The notes beneath the pieces are model-generated. The model ran no database searches. It saw only the letters and a program-made list of their open reading frames with translations, and had not been told where the DNA came from. From Paenibacillus sp. FSL K6-0276 (GTDB taxonomy: Bacteria; Bacillota; Bacilli; Paenibacillales; Paenibacillaceae), in contig NZ_CP150276.1 of NCBI RefSeq assembly GCF_037977235.1, positions 4,092,001 through 4,156,000 of the forward strand: a DNA stretch of 64,000 nt, written 5' to 3'. The first letter of the stretch is position 1. Each line of letters starts with the position of its first letter. Position numbers and translations under genes: made by a program. This document shows, one piece after another, positions 52,891 through 61,479 of this stretch.

Positions 52891-53550
52891 TTAGCTATTA
52901 TCTCTAGTCATAGGGTGCAGTAAATCCACATGACCCATCAGACTTTCTACCTTCTCACCATCTACCAAAACTTCGATACTCTTCACTTCTTCAAATTGAA
53001 AATAGGTTTTGGCAAGTGAAGAAATCGCTAAGGACTCCCCACCAGCACCCAGCTGCGCTTCATCTGGTTTATGAATATCCATCACGATTTGACCATCTAC
53101 AAACTTTAACGATTTCAGTTCAATCTTGTCCCATAATGGTACAAGCTCTGTATTCTCGTTAGTTTGCAATGCTTTGAACGTCTCTGTATATTTCTCCACA
53201 TCGTCAGAGAAGCTAATATTAGTCTTAGCAGGAACCAAATCCATAACTTGTGAATTCGTATAATAAGCTTCTATGCTCTGGCTCTGTTTTTGCTTCTCAT
53301 CTACTGCTGGCTTCGCAGATGCCTGAGCTTCTGTGTTGTTATTATCCGCTGACGGTTGCGGAGTGCTAACCACTTCTTTCCCTGGATCATCGGTTGGAGC
53401 AGATGTACTTTCTCCCGCACCACTTACAACATTTGAAGTATCTTGCTCCACTCCATTAGCTGGAGCCGCAGTAGGCTTATCTCCACAGCCAGCAATCACT
53501 AGCAGAAGCAGTGTAGCGATCCCAATAGTTCCCCATTTTTGTTTCATCAT
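52891..53550 (-). CDS. GerMN-domain lipoprotein
   Basis: A 219-residue lipoprotein. The signal is WGTIGIATLLLLVIAGCGDK with lipobox IAGC. A Ser/Thr/Pro/Asn-rich linker spans residues 22-90, and a GerMN domain covers the last 125 residues (IEAYYTNSQVMDLVPAKTNI, GGESLAISSLAKTYFQFEEV, IEVLVDGEKVESLMGHVDLL). GerMN domains occur in the spore germination protein GerM and other envelope lipoproteins. The start is ATG 53550 after GGAGGCGTTTATTA. It lies between the SLH and amidase genes, all on the same strand, with an element A copy on its upstream side. Confidence 0.87.
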   Translation of the reverse strand: MMKQKWGTIGIATLLLLVIAGCGDKPTAAPANGVEQDTSNVVSGAGESTSAPTDDPGKEVVSTPQPSADNNNTEAQASAKPAVDEKQKQSQSIEAYYTNSQVMDLVPAKTNISFSDDVEKYTETFKALQTNENTELVPLWDKIELKSLKFVDGQIVMDIHKPDEAQLGAGGESLAISSLAKTYFQFEEVKSIEVLVDGEKVESLMGHVDLLHPMTRDNS

Positions 53551-53616
53551 TAATAAACGCCTCCTCTAGATGAATACGGGCAGACAGGTACCGCAAAACC
53601 ACTTCTTGCTTTTACA

Positions 53617-53722
53617 AGCATAAATGCCTTCGTCGTCCTTATAAGGGCGGCAAGCGTTTAAGCGAGAAATATAAGACATAAAGTATAAGTACAATACTTA
53701 TACTTTCTTATATTTAAATAAA
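53617..53722 (+). repeat. Interspersed element A, canonical copy
   Basis: Hairpin 2 is perfect here: AAAGTATAAGTA-CAA-TACTTATACTTT inside AAATATAAG/CTTATATTT. Hairpin 1 reads CATAAATGCCTTCGTCGTCC then TTATAAGGGCGGCAAGCG with some mismatches. It lies between the stop of the first amidase gene and the GerMN gene start. Confidence 0.8.
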
Positions 53723-53764
53723 AGCAGAAAGCTGACTTTGCGGCGCTCGTCTGCCACTGGTCTG

Positions 53765-55207
53765 TTATTTTATACTCAAGTATTCCTTAATCCCACTCAC
53801 TATTGAAGTAGCAACTTTATTTTGCAACGCATCTGTAAAGAGCAATGCCTCATCTTTTTTGTTGCTAAGGTACCCTACTTCAAGTAATACTGCAGGCATT
53901 TTCGTTTCACGGATAACATGGAAATTCCCGTATCGTACACCGCGATCGCTAAGTCCTGTAGCCTTAACAAGATATTTATGCATCACATTCGCCAATGCCT
54001 TACTGGCTTCCCGCTGATAATACGTTTCTGTTCCACTAGAAGCAGAGGATGATGAGCTATTGGCGTGTACAGATATGAATATATCCGCTTTTAAATTATT
54101 AGCCATAGCCGCTCTTTCCTTAAGCTCTAAGAAAGTATCATTACTGCGTGTCAGCACAACGTCAATATTACTTTCTTGTTTCAGCAATTCTGCTGTCTTA
54201 AGTACGATAGCTAAATTAAAATTCTTCTCGTATTTACCAGTAACACCCACTGCACCGGAATCCTTAGCTCCATGCCCTGCATCTAATACTACAAGCTTTC
54301 TACCATTGTTACCTGGTTGTGTTGTAGTATCTTCAGTACTTTCCGCATTTAGATCGATAACAACTAGCTTAGATTCGTCTCCTGTTACGCTAACGTTATA
54401 ATTCTTAGCATGATTCAAATCGATTACAAATCGTACTGTATAAGGGTTTGTGCTATAAAGGGAGTATCGTACTCCTGATACATCCGGATAATCTTTCACT
54501 TCCAGGCTACCGTTAAGGTCAGGATCAAGGATTTGTCCTGTGCCAAACAGGTCTGAGAAGGTGGCATTAGGTAAATCAACAACTAACCGATCCGGCCCAG
54601 TCATCGCCGTCACTTTCGGTTCAGAATTACCCTCCATTGCAATGATCAAACGATTTTCACTGAAGCTCACACCATTTACCATCGTTAAATTCTTAGAAGG
54701 ATCTACTGGCGGGACAACAACTTCAGATCCACCATTTTCAGTATCTCCACCAGAACTACCGTTATCATTTGAGGATCCTGGGGTAATAAGATATACACTC
54801 TTTTTCACGTTGTCCCACGAGACATTTAGACCAAACTGTTCACTTATGAACCGGATCGGGACAAGTGTCGTATTACTACGAAGGATTGGAGCCGTGGTAA
54901 GCGTTACTGTCTTGTCATCAACTGAGGCTGTCTTTTGATTTACAACCAGTTTGATGACCTTTCCTTCCTGTTCAATCGTTACCGTCTTGCTCATCTGATC
55001 CCAACCCACATTATATCCAAGGCTTTCGGAGATCAATCTTAACGGCACCATGATTGTGTCATTCACATTCTCAACCGGGACATTTTGCCCTGCGGTCAGC
55101 TCTTTGCCGTCCAGATAAATCTTGCTATTCCCGGCAGCAGCATGTCCGTTCTCAGGAAAAACCAATACTAAGAGCAACAAAAACAACATCAAACTGAATT
55201 TCTTCAT
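53765..55207 (-). CDS. N-acetylmuramoyl-L-alanine amidase with CuAO-N and AMIN domains
   Basis: A 480-residue secreted peptidoglycan amidase. Signal peptide residues 1-24; two copper-amine-oxidase-N-like repeats at ~30-140 (MVPLRLISESLGYNVGWDQM, LVPIRFISEQFGLNVSWDNV), which are a wall-targeting beta fold in firmicutes, not an oxidase; AMIN domain ~170-280; Amidase_3 domain ~305-478. Zn ligands and catalytic Glu are visible in LDAGHGAKDSG, YEKNFNLA, FISVHANS and AVLLEVGYLSN. It cleaves the amide bond between muramic acid and L-alanine. Paralogous to the next gene upstream. Confidence 0.93.
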   Translation of the reverse strand: MKKFSLMLFLLLLVLVFPENGHAAAGNSKIYLDGKELTAGQNVPVENVNDTIMVPLRLISESLGYNVGWDQMSKTVTIEQEGKVIKLVVNQKTASVDDKTVTLTTAPILRSNTTLVPIRFISEQFGLNVSWDNVKKSVYLITPGSSNDNGSSGGDTENGGSEVVVPPVDPSKNLTMVNGVSFSENRLIIAMEGNSEPKVTAMTGPDRLVVDLPNATFSDLFGTGQILDPDLNGSLEVKDYPDVSGVRYSLYSTNPYTVRFVIDLNHAKNYNVSVTGDESKLVVIDLNAESTEDTTTQPGNNGRKLVVLDAGHGAKDSGAVGVTGKYEKNFNLAIVLKTAELLKQESNIDVVLTRSNDTFLELKERAAMANNLKADIFISVHANSSSSSASSGTETYYQREASKALANVMHKYLVKATGLSDRGVRYGNFHVIRETKMPAVLLEVGYLSNKKDEALLFTDALQNKVATSIVSGIKEYLSIK

Positions 55208-55354
55208 TCTTCACCTCTAAATCTAGTATTCGCCTGTGAATGGCGATCGTGATGGCCTGTCTACGTCAACCTTAGACCTCTATTAGACGCTATTAATCTA
55301 TAAAGGTTGCGAATATATTCCATAAAAATTGAGAAATCTCACCAACATCAAACA

Positions 55355-56935
55355 TTAAAGTCCTAGGTATTCCTTAATACCAGCTACAATTTCCCTCGCT
55401 AATTTGTCTTGAAGCTGCTCACTATACATACCCGATTCATTTCCTGTATTTGTAAGATACCCCACTTCCAGAAGTACTGCCGGCATACTGGTCTCTCGTG
55501 TAACATGCAGACTTTTCGTTCTTATTCCGTTGTCTTTGAATCCAGTCCCTGCTACCAGATGTTTGTGCATAATCTGAGCAAGTGGCAGACTATCGCTCCG
55601 CGAATAGTAGGTTTCACTGCCATTTATTTTCTCTCTATTAGGATAACCCAGCTCCAGCGAATTCCCATGTACTGAAATAAATAGATTAGCCTTTGCCACT
55701 TCTGCGATATTCACTCGATCCTGAAGGCCCAGAGTTATATCTTCAGTTCTAGTAAATACAACGTCAACCAATGCCTCCTGCATAAGCAGCGTTTGTACTT
55801 TGCGGATAACAGCCAGATTGAAGTCCTTTTCCAGCTTGCCCGTTAGGCTGACTGCTCCTGATTGTGTCCCTCCATGACCCGCGTCCAGAACCACAATTGG
55901 CTTACCAGTTATTCCACTACCACCTGTGGTGTTCCCTTCACTACTTGTAACATTCAAATCAAGCGTGACCAGTCCGGTGCTTTCATCAGTATTTAGTTGA
56001 TACGGCTGGCTTCCGACCGTTTGAATCACGAACCTAACGGTGGAAGGGCTTACACTGAACAATGCATAGCGGATCTCAGAAACTAGAGGGTAACCAGTAA
56101 CATCCAACTTGCCTTGCGGACTGCCGTTTGTAGTAATACTAGATAGGCCTCCAACGAAATTAGGAGCAAACGCTGTACCGGGAAAATCTACGACGATTCG
56201 ATCCGGATTGCTCATTTTTGTGATGCTTGGTTTAGTAGCCCCAGAAACAGCGATGATTAATCGATTCTCGGTGAAGGCTGCCCCGTTTATTAGAGGTCCT
56301 GCTGCATTCACGCCTGAACCTCCTGGTACTGCGGATGTTTGTGGTGTAGGTGTTGGATTAGGTGAAGGTATAACACTTCCAGCGGTTGTGCCGTTATCCA
56401 TTCCGGGTGTACTAATCTGAGTTGGAGAAGGTGTATTCGTTACTGTTGAACCAGTAGCGCTTCCCTCAGGTGTAGCCACCGAAGCTTGTCCACCCGTCAA
56501 ATAGACCGTTTTATCGCTATTATCCCAGCCAACCTTTAGACCGAACTGCTCACTTACGAAGCGAATCGGAACGAGAACTGTACCACCACTTTGCTTGGGT
56601 GCTGCATTTAAATCAAACGTTACCCCATCAGCATCAGCCGTTTTCCGTCCTACAGCCAGCTCAATGCTTTTACCATCTTGGTGAACAGTTACTTTTCGGG
56701 CCTGCTGCTCCCATAACACCTCAAATCCAAGATTCTCCACTACTACTCTGACGGGAATCATAACGCTACCATTGACGTTCTCAAGTTTAATTCCTTTTGG
56801 TAAAGCAAGCTCTTGATTGTCCATAATAATTCTGCCTGAGCTACTACCAGCTGCGGCAGCTTCACGTCCAGTGAATGATAGTAATAATAATGGCATTAAT
56901 AATAGCAGCAACGTCCGATACCCAGCTCTTCTCAT
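55355..56935 (-). CDS. N-acetylmuramoyl-L-alanine amidase with CuAO-N and AMIN domains
   Basis: A 526-residue paralogue of the neighbouring amidase with the same order: signal peptide (TLLLLLMPLLLLSFTGREAA), CuAO-N repeats (MIPVRVVVENLGFEVLWEQQ, LVPIRFVSEQFGLKVGWDNS), a Thr/Pro/Ser-rich linker at ~170-220, AMIN, and Amidase_3. Catalytic motifs are LDAGHGGTQSG, LEKDFNLA, FISVHGNS and AVLLEVGYLTN. Compared with the other copy it has a longer linker and a small insert (LELGYPNREKINGSE) after the second His. The start is ATG 56935 after AAGGAGCGGAAAA; the frame extends further without a site. Confidence 0.92.
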   Translation of the reverse strand: MRRAGYRTLLLLLMPLLLLSFTGREAAAAGSSSGRIIMDNQELALPKGIKLENVNGSVMIPVRVVVENLGFEVLWEQQARKVTVHQDGKSIELAVGRKTADADGVTFDLNAAPKQSGGTVLVPIRFVSEQFGLKVGWDNSDKTVYLTGGQASVATPEGSATGSTVTNTPSPTQISTPGMDNGTTAGSVIPSPNPTPTPQTSAVPGGSGVNAAGPLINGAAFTENRLIIAVSGATKPSITKMSNPDRIVVDFPGTAFAPNFVGGLSSITTNGSPQGKLDVTGYPLVSEIRYALFSVSPSTVRFVIQTVGSQPYQLNTDESTGLVTLDLNVTSSEGNTTGGSGITGKPIVVLDAGHGGTQSGAVSLTGKLEKDFNLAVIRKVQTLLMQEALVDVVFTRTEDITLGLQDRVNIAEVAKANLFISVHGNSLELGYPNREKINGSETYYSRSDSLPLAQIMHKHLVAGTGFKDNGIRTKSLHVTRETSMPAVLLEVGYLTNTGNESGMYSEQLQDKLAREIVAGIKEYLGL

Positions 56936-57035
56936 TTTTCCGCTCCTTCTGCAAGTAATAGATTCTAGATAAGTACTTAGACGACAGAAATCACCAAATG
57001 TTTCCTTTATCACCAATGAATATTTCGATTATAGC

Positions 57036-57077
57036 AAAAAAACTTCTATTTCCGACACTCGGAAATAGAAGTTTTGC
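57036..57077 (-). terminator. Terminator of leuCD
   Basis: AAAACTTCTATTTCCGA and TCGGAAATAGAAGTTTT form a perfect 17-pair stem around CAC. On the minus strand T-rich sequence follows. It begins about 50 bases after the leuD stop. Confidence 0.92.
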
Positions 57078-57122
57078 GTAATTTTTGTAAAGTTTAAGAA
57101 TGAGACCAGTTATATCCTATTA

Positions 57123-57725
57123 TTAAGAGAATAACTTGGCCGCATGACGCTCTTCATAAGCAGCAATTTCATCCGCATGCTGAAGGGTTAATCCGATATC
57201 ATCCAGACCTTGCAGCAAAAACTGACGGCGGTGCTCATCTAAATCAAAGCTGATGCTCAGTCCAAATTCATCATGGAGTGTATTGCTCTCAAGATCCACT
57301 GTCAACTGGTAACCATCATGCTCGGCTGTCCGATTAAACAGCTCATCCACTTGTTCTTCCGAAAGCTTGATCGGCAGAATGCCGTTCTTAAAGCAGTTGT
57401 TGTAGAAGATATCCGCATAAGAAGGTGCAATGACAACTCTGAACCCATAATCCATAATCGCCCAAGGTGCATGCTCCCGTGAGGAACCACAGCCAAAGTT
57501 AGCACGTGAGATCAAGACAGAAGCACCTTTATAGCGTGGTTTATTCATTTCAAAGGCAGCGTTATCGTTACCAGCTTCATCAAAACGCCATTCGTAGAAC
57601 AAAAATTGTCCAAACCCTGTCCGTTCAATCCGTTTCAAAAACTGCTTTGGGATAATCGCATCCGTATCTACATTCACCCGGTCTACTGGTGCAACAATTC
57701 CTGTAAATTTTTTAAAAGCATCCAT
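57123..57725 (-). CDS. leuD: 3-isopropylmalate dehydratase small subunit
   Basis: A 200-residue swivel-domain subunit which with LeuC isomerises 2-isopropylmalate to 3-isopropylmalate in leucine synthesis. The family signature [20 protein letters not shown] and the substrate-binding N-terminus [20 protein letters not shown] are present. ATG 57725 is 29 bases after the leuC stop, so the two are co-transcribed. Length is normal. Confidence 0.96.
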   Translation of the reverse strand: MDAFKKFTGIVAPVDRVNVDTDAIIPKQFLKRIERTGFGQFLFYEWRFDEAGNDNAAFEMNKPRYKGASVLISRANFGCGSSREHAPWAIMDYGFRVVIAPSYADIFYNNCFKNGILPIKLSEEQVDELFNRTAEHDGYQLTVDLESNTLHDEFGLSISFDLDEHRRQFLLQGLDDIGLTLQHADEIAAYEERHAAKLFS

Positions 57726-57754
57726 AGTTTTATCCTCCCGTGTTCTCTCTAGTT

Positions 57755-59179
57755 CTATGAGCTGACGGCTTCCGTCTTATAGTTCCAATCACGTACATCA
57801 GTGAAACGACCCTTTATCGCAGCTGCAGCAGCCATAGCTGGGGATACCAGATGCGTGCGTCCACCGCGACCTTGACGTCCTTCAAAGTTACGGTTCGAGG
57901 TAGATGCGCAGCGTTGTCCAGGTTGCAGAACATCCGGGTTCATCGCAAGGCACATGCTGCATCCCGCTTCACGCCATTCAAAACCCGCGTCAGTGAAGAC
58001 TTTATCAAGTCCTTCCTTCTCAGCTTGCATTTTGACACGACCAGAGCCAGGAACAACAATTGCGGTAACCTTATCAGAGACCTTATGGCCTTTTGCTACC
58101 ACTGCTGCCGCTCTCAGATCTTCGATCCGTCCGTTCGTGCAAGAACCGATAAATACATAGTCAATTGGAATTTCAGAAATTGGCGTACCAGGAATCAAAT
58201 CCATATATTCAAGCGCTTTTTCAGCAGCTTTACGTTCATTTTCTGTGGTAAAATCAGCCGGGTTCGGTACACTAGAGTTGATGTCAGTTCCCATACCGGG
58301 GCTAGTTCCCCAGGTTACTTGAGGAATCAAAGTTTCCACATCGAAGTCAACAACCGTATCATACTGAGCTCCCTCGTCGCTTACAAGACCCTTCCATGTT
58401 TCAACAGCAGCGTCATAAGCTTCGCCTTGCGGTACGTACTGACGTTCACGCAGATAGTTAAAAGTAGTTTCATCAGGAGCAATCAAGCCAGCTCTCGCTC
58501 CGCCTTCGATCGACATGTTGCAGACCGTCATGCGTTCTTCCATCGACAGCTCACGAATGGCCTCGCCTGTATACTCAATAACATAACCTGTTGCAAAATC
58601 AGTACCGTACTTAGCAATAACACCAAGGATCATATCCTTTGCTGTTACACCAGGATTGCGTTTACCTGTGAAACGAACTTCCATAGTCTTAGCTTTGGAT
58701 TGCTGCAAACATTGGGTAGCCATTACATGTTCAACTTCGCTAGTTCCGATACCAAAGGCCAGGGCGCCGAATGCTCCATGTGTGGAGGTATGGCTGTCTC
58801 CGCAAACAATAGTTTTGCCAGGGTGCGTCAAGCCGATTTCAGGTCCCATTACGTGTACAACGCCTTGATCAATATCATTCAAGTCGAACAATCTCACACC
58901 AAAATCAGCACAGTTCTTAGAAAGTGTATCAATTTGTTGCTTGGAAATTGGATCCTTAATATTAAACCGATCCTTAGTAGGAACGTTGTGGTCCATCGTA
59001 GCGAACGTTAGTTCAGGACGGCGAACTTTGCGGTTACTAAGGCGAAGTCCTTCGAAAGCTTGTGGAGAAGTTACTTCATGAACCAAATGCAGATCGATAT
59101 AAATAATGCTAGGCTTACCTTCCTCTTGATGAATAACATGATTATCCCAAATCTTCTCAAACATTGTCTTGTTGCTCAT
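57755..59179 (-). CDS. leuC: 3-isopropylmalate dehydratase large subunit
   Basis: A 474-residue aconitase-family enzyme holding the 4Fe-4S cluster. Cysteine ligands are in [15 protein letters not shown] and [11 protein letters not shown]; the active-site region [19 protein letters not shown] is conserved. It is separated from other leucine or branched-chain genes here and has only leuD as partner. It is divergent from a LysR-type regulator with a 648-bp spacer. ATG 59179 follows GAGGTGAAATT. A small hairpin lies in its leader. Confidence 0.96.
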   Translation of the reverse strand: MSNKTMFEKIWDNHVIHQEEGKPSIIYIDLHLVHEVTSPQAFEGLRLSNRKVRRPELTFATMDHNVPTKDRFNIKDPISKQQIDTLSKNCADFGVRLFDLNDIDQGVVHVMGPEIGLTHPGKTIVCGDSHTSTHGAFGALAFGIGTSEVEHVMATQCLQQSKAKTMEVRFTGKRNPGVTAKDMILGVIAKYGTDFATGYVIEYTGEAIRELSMEERMTVCNMSIEGGARAGLIAPDETTFNYLRERQYVPQGEAYDAAVETWKGLVSDEGAQYDTVVDFDVETLIPQVTWGTSPGMGTDINSSVPNPADFTTENERKAAEKALEYMDLIPGTPISEIPIDYVFIGSCTNGRIEDLRAAAVVAKGHKVSDKVTAIVVPGSGRVKMQAEKEGLDKVFTDAGFEWREAGCSMCLAMNPDVLQPGQRCASTSNRNFEGRQGRGGRTHLVSPAMAAAAAIKGRFTDVRDWNYKTEAVSS

Positions 59180-59211
59180 AATTTCACCTCATTAATAGAA
59201 TCGTTCATTGG

Positions 59212-59233
59212 AAGAGAGCGTGGAGTCTCTCTT
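59212..59233 (-). promoter_or_regulatory. Hairpin in the leuC leader
   Basis: AAGAGAG-CGTGGAGT-CTCTCTT is a perfect seven-pair stem lying 33-54 bases before the leuC start. No T-run follows in the minus-strand direction, so it is not a standard terminator. Confidence 0.35.
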
Positions 59234-59294
59234 GAATGATCTAAATATAACATCACCGTCTTTATAATTCCAAGATATGATATCTATAGAAGTG

Positions 59295-59313
59295 ATAGGT
59301 TGATCCTATAAGT
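59295..59313. promoter_or_regulatory. Candidate LysR-regulator site near leuC
   Basis: ATAGGTTGATCCTATAAGT contains the perfect dyad ATAGG-N5-CCTAT. It is 116 bases upstream of leuC and matches 15 of 19 positions of a second site just before the LysR gene. Confidence 0.55.
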
Positions 59314-59379
59314 GAGAATAAGATATGTTCAACTATATCAAAGATGACCTCTCTGTGGCCCGGGGGACACACAGTCAGA

Positions 59380-59645
59380 ATCATAGCACTTTCGTTAAAG
59401 GTTCTTCGCAAGTAACACTATAATTAAGAGCGCCGACGGAAGCGATGTGTAGGAGCATTTAATTGCACTTTGTACAGCTATAATCCTTCAAGTAGCTCAA
59501 CAATGGATATAAGTGTATTTCGTACACCTATTTTCTTGATTTATTCCCGTTGAGGTGATTTCCCTAGTTTTTAGTTGTATAGAATACATTTAAAACCAGA
59601 CAGAACCCTTTTGCATACGAAATAGATGTATAGAATGCATTTATC
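59380..59645. repeat. 51-bp-spaced hairpins between leuC and lysR-type gene
   Basis: Four small hairpins occur: TGCACTTTGTACA (59464-59476), GTGTATTTCGTACAC (59513-59527), TGTATAGAATACA (59576-59588) and ATGTATAGAATGCAT (59626-59640). Centre spacings are about 50, 62 and 51 bases. The arms vary but stay complementary apart from one mismatch in the first. No coding frame is credible here. Confidence 0.6.
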
Positions 59646-59782
59646 TCGATGATTGATTCCGGTTCCAGAAGCTAGGGTCATTTTTGTGAGAGATGCCATC
59701 TCCTTATCAGCTTTGACAATCTTACGAATTGAAGCATAAATAGCCACTTATAACAATTGTACCTATACAAAACTACAATCTT

Positions 59783-59801
59783 ATAGGTTATACTTATAAG
59801 T
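59783..59801. promoter_or_regulatory. Candidate LysR-regulator site, autoregulatory
   Basis: ATAGGTTATACTTATAAGT, 27-45 bases upstream of the LysR gene, resembles the site before leuC. The position is typical of an autoregulatory LysR box (T-N11-A type). Confidence 0.55.
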
Positions 59802-59827
59802 AAATCAATCTCCTAAGGAGTTCATAC

Positions 59828-60739
59828 ATGGAACTGAGACAACTGCAATATGTGCTGCAAATCGCGGCTGAAAAAAACTTCTCTCGTGCAGCGGACAAGC
59901 TGCACATTGCCCAGCCATCACTCAGCCAGCAGCTTTCCAAACTGGAAAAAGAGCTCGGTGTAATGCTGTTTCAGCGTAATACCAGCTCCGTTGAGCTGAC
60001 TTATGCCGGATCAAAATTCGTGGAGCAAGCCCAAATCATTATTGATGGCGTAGAACTATTGCGGCAAGAAATGTCTGACATTTCTGAACTGCGTACCGGG
60101 CGTGTCGTTGTAGGCAGTATGCCGATCACAGGTGCACATCTACTACCGCATGTGCTTCCGGTTTTTAAACAGAACTATCCTGAAGTAGAAATCACACTGC
60201 TCGAAGATTCCTCCATGAACCTGGAGAAGCTCACTGCGAGCGGACAGACCGATTTAAGCCTACTCTCATTACCACTCGAGATTCCGGCTCTAGCTTATGA
60301 AGAGCTTGGCGAGGAAAGGATTGATCTTGCAGTCCCTCCTGAACATCCGCTCGCTAAACGAAGCTTAGATGGAACAAGAACCTCTTTGGAAGAACTAAAG
60401 AACGAGCCATTTATCGTACTTAAGGAAGGTCAAGGCTTCCGTAAAATGACTGTTGAATTGTGCAGGGAAGCTGGATTTGAGCCACAAATCGTCTTTGAGA
60501 GCAATAACATGGAGACGGTCCAGTCACTGGTGGCCACTGGCATGGGGGTAACTCTTGTGCCTCATTTCATTGCTCGGGCACCGCGGAGTGAATTCGTCCC
60601 AGTCTACTTACCGCTCGCTGACCCTGCTCCTAGCCGAACACTAGTCGTAGCTTATCGACGTGGACGTTATTTATCCAAGGCCGCAAAGGCTTTTGTAGAA
60701 ACATTCAAATCAACGGTAGCTGAATTAACCGAAGAATAG
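59828..60739 (+). CDS. LysR family transcriptional regulator
   Basis: A 303-residue regulator. The N-terminal winged helix-turn-helix is MELRQLQYVLQIAAEKNFSR followed by AADKLHIAQPSLSQQLSKLE and the linker helix. The effector-binding domain (residues ~92-295) shows GRVVVGSMPITGAHLLPHVL and SNNMETVQSLVATGMGVTLV, as in type-2 periplasmic-binding folds. It is divergent from leuCD and the shared 19-bp sites suggest control of leuCD and of itself. The coinducer cannot be deduced. ATG 59828 follows TAAGGAG. Confidence 0.92.
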   Translation: MELRQLQYVLQIAAEKNFSRAADKLHIAQPSLSQQLSKLEKELGVMLFQRNTSSVELTYAGSKFVEQAQIIIDGVELLRQEMSDISELRTGRVVVGSMPITGAHLLPHVLPVFKQNYPEVEITLLEDSSMNLEKLTASGQTDLSLLSLPLEIPALAYEELGEERIDLAVPPEHPLAKRSLDGTRTSLEELKNEPFIVLKEGQGFRKMTVELCREAGFEPQIVFESNNMETVQSLVATGMGVTLVPHFIARAPRSEFVPVYLPLADPAPSRTLVVAYRRGRYLSKAAKAFVETFKSTVAELTEE

Positions 60740-60778
60740 ACACTTAGATTCTCCTAACCTTGACCCACAACAAATAAA

Positions 60779-60823
60779 GCGCCCCAGTAACCATCCTCAT
60801 GGCTATCGGGGCACTTTTTTTTG
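60779..60823. terminator. Terminator between the LysR gene and the small gene
   Basis: GCCCCAGTAACCAT and ATGGCTATCGGGGC pair around CCTC with one or two mismatches, followed by ACTTTTTTTT on the plus strand. It also lies just after the small convergent gene. Confidence 0.9.
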
Positions 60824-60849
60824 CAAAAATGCCTTTTAACATCCCTAAC

Positions 60850-61047
60850 TTATTTACGCATATTACGCTTTGTAATCAGGCGGTTCTGATCATCTGACAC
60901 TCGAGCTGTACTTTCATTAACCGGCCCATTATCGATGGGTGTCCCAGTGTGATCTTCCACAAATTCACGAGTCACACTATTCTGAAACTCTGCCATTTCG
61001 TTCGGATCTGGGTTCTGTACCTGCTCGACATTGTTGTCTTTAGTCAA
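60850..61047 (-). CDS. Small hydrophilic protein of unknown function
   Basis: A 65-residue highly polar protein rich in Asn, Asp, Glu and Thr (MTKDNNVEQVQNPDPNEMAE; end RLITKRNMRK). It starts at TTG 61047, seven bases after AGGAGGTGG, a strong site that supports translation. No membrane segment or cysteine is present, and it looks intrinsically disordered, like small acid/asparagine-rich proteins of spore-formers, although it lacks the alpha/beta SASP signature. Function unknown. Confidence 0.7.
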   Translation of the reverse strand: MTKDNNVEQVQNPDPNEMAEFQNSVTREFVEDHTGTPIDNGPVNESTARVSDDQNRLITKRNMRK

Positions 61048-61184
61048 TTTAATCCACCTCCTGGTAACAGATTATAAGTATTTAGCCCCTTCGCTTAGAG
61101 GTTAAACATAATAATCAAAGCTTTCTGATTCGAAAAATTTATCCTTCGTTTTCCCTTTGCAATGCAACCAGCTCCATGGTATCC

Positions 61185-61440
61185 TATTGAAAATAAGTGA
61201 AACGTGCAGACGGGACCAGTAAGAATGAGTCTAACCGCGCCTAGAGAGTAAATTCCGACAGGCTGAAAGAATTTACCGCGGTTTTCGTTCCGAATCCTAC
61301 CCCCGAGCGGCCTGTGATAAACAGGACGGATCCTCCCGTTATGAGAATGAAGTCGGATGATCCCTCATCAATGAAGGTGGTACCGCGGAAGTTTACAAGC
61401 TTTCGTCCTTTGCTAAGTCTAAGGATGGGGGCTTTTTGTC
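61185..61440 (+). promoter_or_regulatory. T-box riboswitch (proline) upstream of proBA
   Basis: The leader contains AGTAAGAATGA, AGAGAG and GGCTGAAAG (stem I landmarks), the likely specifier codon CCT at 61296-61298 in CGAATCCTACC, and the antiterminator bulge GAAGGTGGTACCGCGG (61374-61389) that pairs with the tRNA acceptor end. A terminator stem CGTCCTT/AAGGATG with TTTTT follows at 61403-61438. Uncharged tRNA-Pro should stabilise the antiterminator and turn on proline synthesis. The match of a Pro codon with proB downstream is strong support. Confidence 0.9.
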
Positions 61441-61479
61441 GTTTTCAGGATCTATTAAATAAAGAGGAAGTGAACAGAA

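Noticed and set aside
57851..59011. 386-residue open frame on the plus strand
   Set aside because: It lies entirely antisense to leuC, which is certain from its catalytic motifs. The translation has no recognisable domain.
59180..59460. Leucine T-box or leader peptide in front of leuC
   Set aside because: No AAGGTGGTACCGCGG-like antiterminator sequence, no leucine-rich leader frame and no terminator hairpin were found on the minus strand upstream of leuC.
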